This document shows, one piece after another, positions 50,644 to 61,789 of a stretch of 64,000 bases of DNA; position 1 is the stretch's first letter, and each line of letters begins with the position of its first letter. The stretch is from Rhizophagus irregularis (taxonomy: Eukaryota; Glomeromycota; Glomeromycetes; Glomerales; Glomeraceae). The notes beneath the pieces were generated by a model. It searched no databases. It was given only the letters and a program-made list of their open reading frames with translations, and was not told the origin of the DNA. The translations under genes and the position numbers were made by a program. The stretch lies in assembly GCF_026210795.1 (NCBI RefSeq), contig NC_089433.1, positions 1,389,001-1,453,000 on the forward strand, given 5' to 3'.

Positions 50644-52076
50644 ATTGCTTAAAAAATGTGTACATTTTTTTTACACATATACGGTATAAGAAAGATTTCT
50701 TTTTATATTATAGTTAAATTTTTTTTTGTGATTCATTTTATTCTTTCTTAGTAATAAATATCACTTTGTCGAGAAATATGAACGTTTATTTAAAATAATT
50801 ATATTAAAAAAGGAAAGTCAGAAAACTGGTGATCGAAATATAATTTTTTTTTTCTGCCACAAGTAAAATTTTACAAACTAACACTAATCAAGCCAGCCCG
50901 ATGCGATTCAGGAATATTTTTTTATAAGTAAAATATACCATTGCATCCATCTCCAGTTTGTTTTGACCTGCTTATTCAAACAAACTCATTTAATGAATCA
51001 TGAATCATCTATTAAAGAATCATGATTATTAATATATATTATGCATATTTGGATAATTTAAATATCGTCTTATTTCCTTAGACGTAGAAACTTCAATACT
51101 TATATCATCAGCAACTTTTCTCCTATCGTTATTTGTTGTTTTGACTTGATTTGATCTCATGATAAATTATATATAATTGGTTCCGAATTTCAGAATGTCA
51201 GCTATAATTATCAGGAATATACACATAAACATTTATCCGCTATTATTGAGATTTTAATATGAATGATTTATTTTTGTAAACTTACATGTGGCTAAAGTCT
51301 AAAGGATTTAAAAATAAATGCATAAAAACGTATTATCCGTACGACATTAATTTTTATCAAGATATATGATACGCTCAAGTATTTATGATGAAATGAACTA
51401 TTCTATTATCGTATTTCGAAAAGAATTCACTTATATATGTGAAAAATAAGAGACTATCAGAAATAATGAGCAATTTAAACCAGGACCATTACCTATTTAT
51501 ATCATAAATGGACAATATTAAAGTTATATACAGCATTTGATAATGGGTTAAGTAGATTTTATTTTTTTCGTAAAATAAAGATTCATAACGATGCACGTGA
51601 TTTATTTCATGTTACTCAAGAACATTTCTCCAGCAAAAATAAGAAAGTTAAATTGCTTTTTTTTCTGACTTATTTTTTTTTAGCAAATTGTATTCACAGG
51701 CAATTATTTGTTATTATATTCTATAATCTTGAAGATTTTATCGAAACAAAACGAACCCGCTTTTAAATAATTAATTTTAAAAGAATGAAGGAAATACAGT
51801 AGTTAATAAAAATATTAATTCTCGTGGTCAATTTGATCCTAGCAGATTAATGTTGGTAGTGTGACTAACACATCAAGAATATCTTTATAATTCTTACAAT
51901 TAAATCTTTAAAAACAAATACAATATAAGTGCTTTTTAAATCATAACTATAATTAATGTAAAATCTCGCTAAAGTAGAACCACCTCGTCTGTTATTTTCA
52001 AGTGTATAGGTACGGCTCGCTTTTCAAATATAATAAAATGAAAGAGAATAAGAGAATCAAAACCACATTAGTAAAA

Positions 52077-52289
52077 TTAAAAATAAGAATTGATATGTAC
52101 GTTTTGGTTTACCACAAAATCCTGACACCCACAATCTTGACAGTCAATAAATTCTAAATCTCGACAATTTGCGTGGTTCCGTAACCAATTTAAATCGTTG
52201 CTGAAAAATTTGCTTAAAGAATAAATTTCTAAATCATTTGCTTTAATAATTGTATTAAACTTTACTTCTTGCGTTAATAATATAATCAT
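52077..52289 (-). other. Unassigned open frame overlapping a hairpin
   Basis: A 70-codon frame encodes a peptide containing DLEIYSLSKFFSNDLNWL and a Cys cluster (DCQDCGC). Its first codons lie inside the inverted repeat at 52282-52369, so the present start is fortuitous. It may be a C-terminal fragment of a repeat-family protein cut by insertion of the hairpin element. No family is recognised. Confidence 0.25.
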
Positions 52290-52369
52290 GTATTTTTCCT
52301 AAAAAAATTTCCTAATTTTAGGAATTTTATCAGAATTAGGAAATTTTTTTAGGAAAAATACATGATTAT
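52282..52369. repeat. Perfect 36-bp inverted repeat with 16-nt loop
   Basis: Arms 52282-52317 and 52334-52369 are exact reverse complements (ATAATCATGTATTTTTCCTA and onward to CCTAATT). In RNA this would form a long AU-rich hairpin. It could be a tiny foldback element; no flanking duplication was evident. Confidence 0.9.
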
Positions 52370-53064
52370 TTGAATTTCGGGATTTTGGAATTGTCGAGAT
52401 TTTGTACCACAGTACCAGGACCAGTTGAGATCGGGATTTAGGACGGCACCCGTACTGCATTTTAGGGGATTAAATTTAAATTATTAATTAAAGTTTTAAT
52501 AGAGTTTTGTTTGTTTTGAACAGTTTTTGCAGTTTATATCTATATTTATCAAACTTTTTTTAGAATTAATTGATACTCTTCAAAATTTAGGAAAAAAAGG
52601 AGGTTGAAAAATAGTACCAAACATGCGTAATAACAAAAATGTTTGCATTTCCATAACATTACAGTATACATGATAAAATAACATCAGACTTGTGCTCAAA
52701 TAATTCGAGTTGGCTCAAGTCACTTTTTAATTTGAGTCGGAATTTTTTTTTGACTCGAATCAGAGTATAAATCTAACTTGAACAACAGAACTTTAGTTTC
52801 TAGATCAAAGTTAAATATTAAATTATGTGAAGTTTATTAACTGAATATAAATTATTTTAAATTAAAATTATAGATATAAACTTATGCTATGGTGCAGTCA
52901 AATGAGAAATCATTACATAATTGTAATAAATATAATGAAAGAATCACCAAACTATCAAATAAACTAATAAAAACTGAATTAAAATTTACATATGTGCTAT
53001 TTAAAAAAAAGGAATCTCGTAAACTAATCTGATACTTTTATCCTAGAGTTAATCCAGCTTAACT

Positions 53065-53370
53065 CTAGCACCATTCCATACAGCCACAACCACCACAGTG
53101 AAAGTTGTCATTACCTTTGTCGGTACAGTTATCACATGCACAAGGATGATTACCTTCTCTGATACAAGCGTAGAGGTTGGAACCGAAGACGCAGTGCGTT
53201 ACGTCTATATCTGCATGATCCTGGTATTTAAAAATTCCACAGGTAGGCAAATCACCGCAACCCCTTTTTTGTAAGGATCTCTTGATACCTATTCCGAACG
53301 TTGGTGAAGCGAGTATTAGTGCAATAATGGCCATTAGACATAAAACGAAGTTTGCTTTTGGGAAGTGCAT
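53065..53370 (-). CDS. Small secreted cysteine-rich protein, candidate effector
   Basis: Single-exon 101-residue protein. Residues about 7-22 form a hydrophobic signal peptide core (FVLCLMAIIALILAS). Two dibasic Kex2-like sites follow (KR at 30-31 and 35-36), so a mature domain of about 65 residues starting GCGDLPTCG is likely. That domain has 11 cysteines with a dense C-terminal cluster (PCACDNC, CGGCGCMEWC), implying a disulfide-stabilised or metal-binding fold. The ATG at 53370 is preferred over one 15 codons upstream because it puts the signal peptide at the N-terminus. The features fit secreted symbiosis-effector candidates; no named family is recognised. Confidence 0.75.
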   Translation of the reverse strand: MHFPKANFVLCLMAIIALILASPTFGIGIKRSLQKRGCGDLPTCGIFKYQDHADIDVTHCVFGSNLYACIREGNHPCACDNCTDKGNDNFHCGGCGCMEWC

Positions 53371-53470
53371 GTTAAAGACGATGGAAATTATCTGTTGATG
53401 GTGAGGTATTGACAATAGTGCGAGAGAGTTGGCAAGTGTACAGATGATTTGCTTTTTTGAAGAATTCGCA

Positions 53471-53478
53471 TTTTTATA
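53471..53478 (-). promoter_or_regulatory. TATA-like box of the secreted protein gene
   Basis: TATAAAAA on the minus strand lies about 100 bp upstream of the ATG, a plausible core promoter in an otherwise less AT-rich stretch. Confidence 0.4.
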
Positions 53479-54239
53479 TCCACAATCCGTGACGGCCCAC
53501 GTGTAGATTTATACACGTTTGCGCGTGAATTCATGAACACATTCAGAAAATTTGAGTTTTTTTCACTTTGGGTTCCCATTCAGCTTGAAGATTTAGTATT
53601 AATAGAGATTCATCATTTCCATTTATATTCTTTTCTGAATTTATTTGAAACAGAAGGTATCTTAACAAATAGTCTCGCTTACGGACCGTTTCCCGAATCA
53701 GGACATTTTTACCGACAGCCTAACGCTGGCTGTTGATCACGTGTTCGTGCATAACTCTGCATAACTCAGGCCAAACACGTCGGGAAAATGTTTTGTCGGG
53801 AAATCGTGCCGTAACCGATCTTCCATATGTATAACAATCGTTAATTAGTGAACCATTTAAGGAGTATAATCGATATAAAATAAAATAATATCAGATATAG
53901 TAAAATATGCTTTTGCGTTCAAGGGACGCGTCTAATAAAATACATATAATCCGCTTTCAAGTCTTAAAATTTCATTTAACTGTCATTTTTTCCTTCTTTC
54001 TAACAATGATCCAATATTTTATTATAATAAACTTGACACAAACTGCTATAAATCACTATAAATCGCAATACATTTCAGGAGATAATATTGTAAGGATGGA
54101 TAAAGACAGTGTCATATATTACGAATATCCATTTTGTTATAAGTCTTAACCCCGCCCCACATAATATATAAAATCTTATGTTACACTATATATTCTTTAC
54201 CCACCCCCTAAAATGTATACCAATTTTGCACATGATATA
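53479..54239. other. Intergenic DNA
   Basis: Contains a GC-richer patch (53670-53830) and two C-run patches (54149-54158, 54201-54209). The frames at 53533-53736 and 53907-54149 have no domains and were not called. Confidence 0.45.
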
Positions 54240-56556
54240 CTGGGATGCGCTGTCAATCAATCAAATCAAAACTATATATGGAATTTTACTATTGAAGATT
54301 TTTTCATATTAAGCTATTTTATACTATATCAATCACTGCGCATGTAATAAAATTTAAAGTTTATGTATGTAGATCAAAATCGGCTAAAATAAATTTTATT
54401 GGTTAAAATTGATGATTTTCGAATCCATACTTCTGGCCAAAATTTGCTTAATTCCGGCCAATTTTATAATGCCGGCCTAAATTTGATAAAAATTGAAAAA
54501 TGCAGTTCAAATGTAACATCACATTTATATAAAATAACTTTCAAACTAAATATAGAAAATAATACTTCTTGACAACATCTAAGAGTGTGTTGAAAAATTT
54601 CTTCAAACACTTTTTGTTTTTTAAGGTGGATCTTAACTAGAAGTTGGTACATTTTATTTGCTAAAAATAAGGAATAATAAGAAAAACTTGAAATTTGTCA
54701 AATATAGTAAATAATTTAAAACTCCAAATTAAGATAGAAAGTATTTTATATAATTTTATAACAAAAAAAAAGCTTAAAAAAATATTAATTCAAATAAATT
54801 TTCAAATAAACCCAGAATCTATAAAGAAAAATTTTCCTTTTTTTCATTATATTTGTATAATAGTATTAAAAATTCTTTATTATTTCAATGATTTTAATTA
54901 CAAAACAAACTATTTTCTAATTTAAAAAACAATTTGAATATTAAAATAACAAAATTTCGTGATGAAATAAATAGGAATCTAATATTAAAACATGATTGGA
55001 CAAAAGTAGATTTATTGAAAATAATGAAATTTTGTAGTTTTTTTTAATTTAAAACAAATATATTATTCAAAAATCTAATAATACTCTTCCCTTCTTTTTT
55101 TCCTATAATAAATAAATTTTTATCATTATTTCATATTAAAAAATAGAGAAAATTTGATAAATTCAATAATCTTATTAGGTGACCGACCTTATTAACTTAA
55201 TAAAAGCTGTTTCTTTTGAAAAGTTACACCTAAAAACAAAATAATTATTATTAGTTAAAGGATTCTCATTAAAATTTATTGAAGTAAAAATTCTTTTTTT
55301 ATTAAAAAAATCAATTTTTTTGTGTTTATACAAAAACTACCTGAATAACTACTATTAAACTCTTAGAAAATCTTGTTTCTCTTGCAAAATTACATATATT
55401 TTTGCTATTAAAACTATATATTTATCCAAACTTTTAAAAGAATCTCAAAAAAAGTTCATTTTTTAACGTAAACTTCTTGTATATGCGAAGAGAAAAAAAA
55501 AATTTCAAAAATAGAAATTAACTTCAGAGACTAGTAAAGCACATGATGTTCTATAAAATTACTTAATTTGTATGGAAGTTACATATTAAAATTGACGGTT
55601 TATCATAAAATGAAGTAACTCAAATATAGTTACATGAATTTTTTTTAATATGAAAATGATTTGCATATTACATGCGTGGTGATTGATATAGTTTAACTGG
55701 CCTTATAATAAATTTTTTATTAAACTATCATATTTTTATTTTTTAAATAATTCTGAATTTTTTTTGATATTATCATTTCAAATTTTGTAAAATAACTGCC
55801 TCTTCTATGAAATACCCTATTTTTTAAAAAAAAATTAACAATATTATTAATACTTTAAAAACAATTAAATAAACAATTTGACTGAAAAAAAATTTTTTCT
55901 TTAGGAAACTTTCAAAAAAAATGAAGTAATACATGTTACTTTAAGTCATTATATATTCATTCATATATTTGGCATTGCTTTAATGCTAATAAAACGTGAG
56001 TTATTTAATTTTTAAGTTTTTGAATATTTTAATGGGAAATGCCATGCATTTCAAAACAAGCCCCTCAACTTTATAATTTTGTCAAAATACATATATATTT
56101 ATTATAATTCACCAACAACAAGTCGAGAGACTTTTCAACAAACTAGATTTAAAACCACATGCAAACATATCATTATCTCTTAAAAACATGTCATTATCTC
56201 TTAAACAATCAAAACTTCAGCTAGCATCAAGCAAGATTGAAGTAGAAAATTTGACAGCAGATCTTGACTTAAAGAAAGATACAAAAAAATATTCTATTGC
56301 AAAATATTCAGCTATCACAATTCAGAGTAGAAATTGCTTCAAATTTTTTTAATAATTTATTAAATATGTAAAAAAAAGCCCATTCAAATATTTGCCAATT
56401 TACAAATAATAAATTTATAAAAAATTAGTAATGTAATGTAAATTTTGAAAAAAATGCCAGAATAAACTATACTAATATTAGAAAAAAATCTTCAATAGTA
56501 AATTTTCATATGGTACTATATATAGTTTTGATTTGATTGATTGACAGTACACCCCA
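54240..56556. mobile_element. 2.3-kb TIR transposon, 8-bp target duplication, decayed
   Basis: The ends are inverted repeats sharing ACTGTCAATCAATCAAATCA on the right and the equivalent GCTGTCAATCAATCAAATCA on the left, continuing with gaps to TTTACTATTGAAGATTTTTT. Both flanks carry ATGATATA (54232-54239 and 56557-56564), an 8-bp duplication as in hAT elements, though the terminal TGGG is not the classic hAT end. The interior is AT-rich, with one coding-like stretch at 56110-56352 and no recognisable transposase. Confidence 0.8.
56110..56352 (+). pseudogene. Unassigned coding relic inside the 2.3-kb element
   Basis: An open stretch of about 80 codons starts VERLFNKLDLKPHANISLSL and contains a 21-bp in-frame tandem duplication (NISLSLK then NMSLSLK). 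Its Lys/Leu/Glu-rich heptad-like pattern could be coiled coil. It has no ATG at its start and ends at TAA 56350-56352. It may be the remnant of the element's protein. Confidence 0.4.
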
Positions 56557-56675
56557 ATGATATATTGTATACACAATATGTAAAAAACAATAAGCCCAAA
56601 TTGGATGTTATCTATTTATTTTATTTATAAATTTAGTTTAATTAATGTAACCTACTAACATATACTTATATTTGT

Positions 56676-56867
56676 TTATAAAATATACATAAATATAATT
56701 CTATTTCTTTTTGTGAGTTGTTTTATGATTTCTAATCTTTCAGCTTGTAGACTTTCTTTTATGAGTTGACTATTGATTTTGTCAGCATACTGCAGATTTT
56801 CTTTTACAAGCTGAGTTGCAAATAATTGGTTCATCAAAATTTTCAGTTTCCATTGGAAATAAAGCAT
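56676..56867 (-). other. Helical open frame, unassigned
   Basis: About 63 codons of Leu/Lys/Gln/Glu-rich, probably coiled-coil peptide (VKENLQYADKINSQLIKESL, AERLEIIKQLTK). It lies just outside the 2.3-kb element and may belong to the same degenerate repeat-gene neighbourhood. No family is recognised. Confidence 0.3.
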
Positions 56868-56936
56868 AGTTTTAAAGCAAAAGAGGAAAAATTCTTAAAT
56901 TAAGGATCAAAAGGAGGAATTTTCTTGTAAAAAACC

Positions 56937-57320
56937 AGAATAACTTCAAATAGGTTTTGGCAATTTTTAACACATAATGAAGAGGTCAACTCAGAAGAAA
57001 AGGAGGAGAAAGATCTTAACTATGCTGATTTGGATTATGACTTGAACTACGCTAAAAATACAGAAAATTACCAGATATCCAAGGTCTTTAAACATGCAAA
57101 AAATCATGAGGAAAAAAGTTCCATAGTGGGTAAAAAACATATTTATGTTTTAGTAGAACTTTCACATAGAGCTGGCAAAAGATCAAAGTTGTTTCAGTTT
57201 AATGAATATGGTGATCTCATGATTATTATGTGTTTTTGGACCAGTCATTAAAAAGCTAATAGAAAAATTAGGTACGTGACTTTACACAATAAGTTTGCAA
57301 CAATTGCATTCTAATGTGGA
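56937..57320 (+). pseudogene. Unassigned decayed gene fragment
   Basis: From an acceptor-like AACCAG near 56937 an open stretch runs FWQFLTHNEEVNSEEKEEKD, a DLNYADLDYDLNY repeat and ELSHRAGKRSKLFQFNEYGD to a stop at 57249. Shifting by one base near 57230 continues the sense with FGPVIKKLIEKL, pointing to a frameshift. A further short coding-like segment follows at about 57576-57645. No family is recognised; the whole looks like a decayed member of a repeated lineage-specific gene family. Confidence 0.4.
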
Positions 57321-58527
57321 AATTTTTATTTCAGCTATAAAGAAAATCAAGAAAATTTGATGATCAAGAAGATTTGATGGATGAAACAGAGTAGTATGAA
57401 ATTTTCATTATATTCAGATGATCAGTATTCTTGTTATAAATAAAAAATAGTAATGTATGTGAAATCAATACATGTATGTTAGTATTTTATTAAATTACAT
57501 TATAGTGAATATAGTATGTTTAATAAATTGAAATAGAATATACATGCACATCTTTATTTTGTAAATAGATTATCAATGTCAAAAAAAGTTCAGTCAGCTA
57601 AACTAATAAATGGAGTAGCAGATGTTTTAAAGGAATTTATAAAATGTGAGTTTCTTCCTATTGCTTTACATTACTATCTAAAATTTTATTATTTTTACTA
57701 TCCATAAACCAACATAATGTGCTAATGTAATAACTTCTATTTTGATATTTTCTTATAAACCCTTGAATCGTATTTTTTTGATTTTTCCTTCAAGTGCACA
57801 AATTTCCATCACTACATGGAGATATATTTTTGAATTAAATCCTTTTTCATCCCTTATTTGATCAAAAATTTGCTTGAATTGAGTCTAGACAGTTAAGCTA
57901 ATATTTCTGAATACTATTGCTTACTAGAACTTTTAAATGAACTTGTAACTGGCTTGATGTTTCTGATTGGCTAGCATACTTAATTGATCAGTTTTGATTC
58001 TTCAAATAACAGCATTATTTCATTCTAAAGAACTTTAAGCCTTTGACAAAAGTATTGATTGAGATGAAATCAGCTATAAATCTGCCAAAGTTATTACAGC
58101 AATCTTTCTTTAATATTTAATTTAGCAGTTATGTTACTAACCATCAATAAGATTTTCTACATTTTTTTGGTAAAATCATCATCACATTTCTTAATTTTTC
58201 TGATTTTTGCAGTATTATTTATTGTAGTATAAAATAACTACTATTTTTTTCCTATTATATATAGTTTATGTGTTATTACATCATCTAGTATTTTTAATAA
58301 AAAAGGTATAATTCCTGTGATATAACATTGAAAGATCATCAAAACACTTGCCAGGTATATTTTTTTTTGGTTAGATTTTATTAAACAAATTTGGAAAAAA
58401 AATGAATATAAAATTATTTTAATATTTATTAGTAGTTTATTTAATAATTCTAATTCTACTTTTACTTCTACTTCTAATTCTAATCTTAATCCTAATCCTA
58501 ATCCTAATTGATTAGATTATCAAGTAA
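57321..58527. other. AT-rich spacer with a coding-type microrepeat
   Basis: Mostly featureless. At about 58447-58508 an imperfect 6-bp repeat (CTAATT drifting to CCTAAT) would encode Asn/Ser/Thr then Asn/Pro repeats; it is too degenerate and of the wrong unit to be telomeric. Confidence 0.45.
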
Positions 58528-59731
58528 CATCCTTCTGTTAATGAATATACAAAAATTAATTTTTCAAACAATAATCTTGAATGTTTACGGTATTGGCCAT
58601 CTGATATTGAAATTGATAATACAATTAGTATAGGTTATGAGAGAGCTATTCACCTAGCAAAATATTTGGAAATGACAGCTGTACCAGATGATGCTTATTA
58701 TTTTAATATTCATAAGAGATTTCCAGATTTACAGCTTGATGATTTTTGGGATGATAATCCAAATCCTAGAATTATGGATAGTAATGACGAATTTAATGTG
58801 AATAATTTGTCAACTAATCAATGTATAAATCACGCAATATCTAAAATGAATATAAATCGAGAAGAAGAAATTAATTCTAATGATTCGCAAGTTACATTTC
58901 CGATGGAAAAAAATTATAATTGTTAGGTAATTGTTGAACTTGTAGAAAAATTACCTGACATTCCATGATTTCTAAACGGTAAATAATAACAGTAATTAAT
59001 TCTTCATTATTTTATTGCTAATTTTGTATTTTATATTTATAAATAGATCCTAAATTCAACTGTAATTATATATTGGATGATGAATTAAATGTTGATTTCT
59101 TTTTGGATTTACGTCAAAGTCATGATACCTATACGAGTAGAAATCTTGAACGAACAAAAACTGTTTTTAGAAACAATGAAAATAATACTTTAGACAAACT
59201 TGATGTTAATATGGCCAGTAATTTGGTTTCATATTTAACGAAAAATGATGATTTTACTTTAACTAAATTGCGAGAAAATAGATGGAAGTCAAGTAAAAAT
59301 ACTAATAATAACACAAAAGGTAAACTAATCTATAAACCATTAATTGTTAAAGATGAATTTTTTTCACATTTTTTTCTATTTTTAGATCATCTACGTGTTG
59401 ATAACTCTGCTTTTTTACCGTTACAAATTAAATCTTTTGTGATAGCTAAATTTGACAATACATTTTGTGTTGCTCAAATCATTGCTATGTATGAACAAAA
59501 GTCCTTGATGCATTCATATACTGATACTCCTGTTTCAGATCTCAAATCTCTTTCTTATGTATCTATGAAAATTTTCTTTCATGTTAATGGTGCAATTTTT
59601 CAGATACTAAAACTTCACATATTATTCATCATTTGGTATTAAAAAATGTTATTATTAGTGAAGAAGCATTAATTCTTAAAGGACAAGCAAAGGAATACTT
59701 TAATGCATTTCTTAAAAATAATAATAAATAA
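58528..59731 (+). pseudogene. Unassigned repeat-family gene, disabled
   Basis: A continuous sense can be followed from HPSVNEYTKINFSNNNLECL through AKYLEMTAVPDDAYYFNIHK and LRVDNSAFLPLQIKSFVIAK to EYFNAFLKNNNK at 59731. It is broken by in-frame TAG (58924-58926) and TGA (58966-58968) codons and by a frameshift near 59600. A normal intron (58979-59046, ending AAATAG) keeps phase in the middle. I recognise no catalytic domain. The style (a gene with decaying intron-containing copies) suggests a family expanded in this lineage, which a genome search would show. Confidence 0.6.
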
Positions 59732-60092
59732 AATCTTAATAAATAAATATAATAAATAAAATTTTTTTTTACATAATTATTTACATATAAAAATAAAGTC
59801 ATAATTTAGTTTTAGCAAATTAATACTAAATTTGTATACAATAATTCAATTTTTGGCGAATTTAACTAATTTTAAGGATAGCGAAATACCCATAATTTTG
59901 TGCAGATTATTTATGACCTATATATGTATTTTCTGGGGTCCTATAACGTTATATATCATGCATTAATAAAATACTAATCTCAAATACAATTTATTAATAA
60001 TAAATAATATTTTATTTTAAAATAATTGGAAAAATTTTTTTTTATAACGATATAAATCAACATACTATAATAATATCATTACATAAAATTCT
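59732..60092. other. Spacer with a possible second MITE end
   Basis: Around 59915-59947 the sequence TTATGACCT...GGGGTCCT resembles the right end of the element at 60308-60603 (TTATGACCT...GGGGTCCT). A matching left end was not found, so only a fragment may remain. Confidence 0.3.
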
Positions 60093-60307
60093 TTATAATA
60101 TACCGATATTCTGATCTACTGATATTTTTTTTCTATTCTGACAGTATCGGTATATCAAAGTTTGACTGTATATGAGAAAATACCAGTCAAAGGCTAAACA
60201 AAAAAGACATAAGTTAGTATATACTATATACGAATGATAGATAAAAAAACACACAAAGAACTGAAAAGTTCTATCTGTAGTCATGATTCCATAGAGATAG
60301 TCAAACT

Positions 60308-60603
60308 AGGACCCCGGATATCTCCAAAACAGGTCATAAGTCACACTTTCGGCAGATTGGCCCATTTTTCAGGGGCTCAAAAAATCGTTTTTTGTAAATA
60401 TCTCGGCATCCAGTGGTCCAATTTTGATGAACTTTTTTTTAAATTGTAGAGCTAAATGAGGGCTACAAAATAAAAAAAGTTCATTAAAATTGAATTACTG
60501 GATGCTGAGATATTTACAAAAAACGATTTTTTGAGTTTCAGCAAAAAGGGGTGTTTTTGGCCAAAAGTCCATTATGACCTTTATATTAGATATCCGGGGT
60601 CCT
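60308..60603. mobile_element. Foldback MITE, hAT-like, with 8-bp target duplication
   Basis: This 296-bp near-palindrome has terminal repeats AGGACCCCGGATATCT that match exactly at both ends. Inner arms also match (TTTTTTGTAAATATCTCRGC, then ATCCAGT), leaving a short centre near 60440-60470. GTCAAACT is duplicated at 60300-60307 and 60604-60611. It is inserted in the coding sequence of the surrounding minus-strand pseudogene; removing the element and one duplicate restores the local reading frame. Confidence 0.93.
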
Positions 60604-61228
60604 GTCAAACTCATCATCAAATGCCACAAATGATTTCCTTTTTTTCATGTTTGTATGGTGAGAACTTTCAAATTGCATTATATTTTGCATGAATTCTGTC
60701 ATCAAATCCTTTTATTTTCCCTCAGTTAGTTATAGCTATCAACTCCTCATTGACGACATCTATGACTTTCTTGATTGCGTAATTGACTCGACCAGATGCT
60801 TTTTCACCTATAACTTTGAACTGGTGGTTCATAGTAATTCCTTTTTTAGTGATTCTTTTGGCGATATAGATGGATGTATATAATATTGGAGAAATATACT
60901 TGCAACATACAGTCTAATTCCTACTTGTTGCTGAACCTATAATTCCCATCCTATATTTTATTTCTGTTATACACTGCTCCAGCTCCTCATTTTCATCGTC
61001 AATTTTCACAGGCTCTGACTCAAAAAGCAGAATTTTTGTTATTTCATTGCTATCAATCCCATACTTGCGCAATATCTTACTCAACTTTTTTTTAGTCTTG
61101 TACAAGAAGAATGATCTCAGCTTTTTATCCTTGCACTCTTTAACGAATTTCATGAGTCTCGTAGCTGATTTCATTTTTATTCCATGTCATTCAAATTTTT
61201 CTTCAGTCAAGTTAAAGAAATCCAGGCC

Positions 61229-61471
61229 TAAGGTTGCTTGCCAAAACCTAGGGGTTTAGGCAAGATGGCGTTTCGCCAAAAAGTGAAATTCTGCCGAAAC
61301 TATATTAAAGTTATATTAAAAAACTGGCGAAACTTTGGAGAAAGGCGAAACTGCCGAAACTTATTATAAATGCCGAAACTGCTGAAACTCTGCTGAAACT
61401 ATAATAAATCTATAGTAAAATTTTGACGAAACTAATCATAGGATTTTGAAGAGGTTTAGACAAGCAACCTT
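61229..61471. mobile_element. MITE with 9-bp target duplication inside the SAM domain
   Basis: This 243-bp element has ends TAAGGTTGCTTGCC and, in reverse complement, AAGGTTGCTTGTC. The interior is full of GCCGAAACT/GCGAAACT repeats. ATCCAGGCC is duplicated at 61220-61228 and 61472-61480, a length typical of Mutator-like elements. Its insertion splits the SAM-domain codons of the host pseudogene. Confidence 0.88.
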
Positions 61472-61560
61472 ATCCAGGCCATTAACCTTTCTATTTTTTA
61501 AGATTTTGATAGCTGGCTCATTAAGTTCTAAATTCTCCTATATGCATATTAAATCCTACC

Positions 61561-61789
61561 AGGTCCCTGCTTACTTATAAGATAGGTCACTCCTAGGCCT
61601 AAGATTTTAAAAATCATATATAAAATTCTTTGCAAATCCCACTATAAAAGGAAATTTTATGTTACATTGTTATGATTTTTTTCCTTTTTAGCTAATTAAC
61701 TAATAGAATTTAAGAAAAAAGTAAGGTAAAAACTATTAGTAAAAAGCCAATTTTCTACAGTGACCTTTATTATAAGTAAGCGAGATCCT
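61561..61789. mobile_element. MITE with 8-bp target duplication, family shared with 35.7 kb
   Basis: This 229-bp element has ends AGGTCCCTGCTTACTTATAA and, in reverse complement, AGGATCTCGCTTACTTATAA. ATCCTACC is duplicated at 61553-61560 and 61790-61797. It sits just 5' of the SAM-encoding exon of the neighbouring pseudogene, probably in a former intron. Confidence 0.88.

Larger units (their letters stand above)
50644..53064. other. Intergenic region with a perfect hairpin
   Basis: No complete gene is visible. It holds an uncertain minus-strand frame (52077-52289) and the perfect 36-bp inverted repeat at 52282-52369. Confidence 0.5.
60093..61552 (-). pseudogene. SAM-domain/nuclease-like family pseudogene split by two MITEs
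   Basis: Read on the minus strand, a SAM domain begins after an acceptor-like ATATAG (61545) with NLELNEPAIKILKNRKVNGL. It is cut by the MITE at 61229-61471 and resumes with DFFNLTEEKFE, an in-frame TGA, and HGIKMKSATRLMKFVKECKD. KKLRSFFLYKTKKKLSKIL and KYGIDSNEITKILLF follow to a stop at 60914. At 60870-60690 comes a nuclease-like stretch, KVIGEKASGRVNYAIKKV then VVNEELIAITN. Next, KKRKSFVAFDDEFD is cut by the MITE at 60308-60603 and resumes YLYGIMTTDRTFQFF. An intron with a TACTAAC branch and TTTAG acceptor leads to FDWYFLIYS. I associate this SAM plus PD-(D/E)xK-like layout with a large Rhizophagus family; that is memory-based. Several stops and changed acidic positions make it non-functional. 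Confidence 0.7.

Noticed and set aside
58447-58508. CTAATC/CCTAAT repeats resembling telomeric DNA
   Set aside because: The unit is CCTAAT rather than CCCTAA, is degenerate and only a few copies long; it looks like an Asn/Pro-codon microrepeat.
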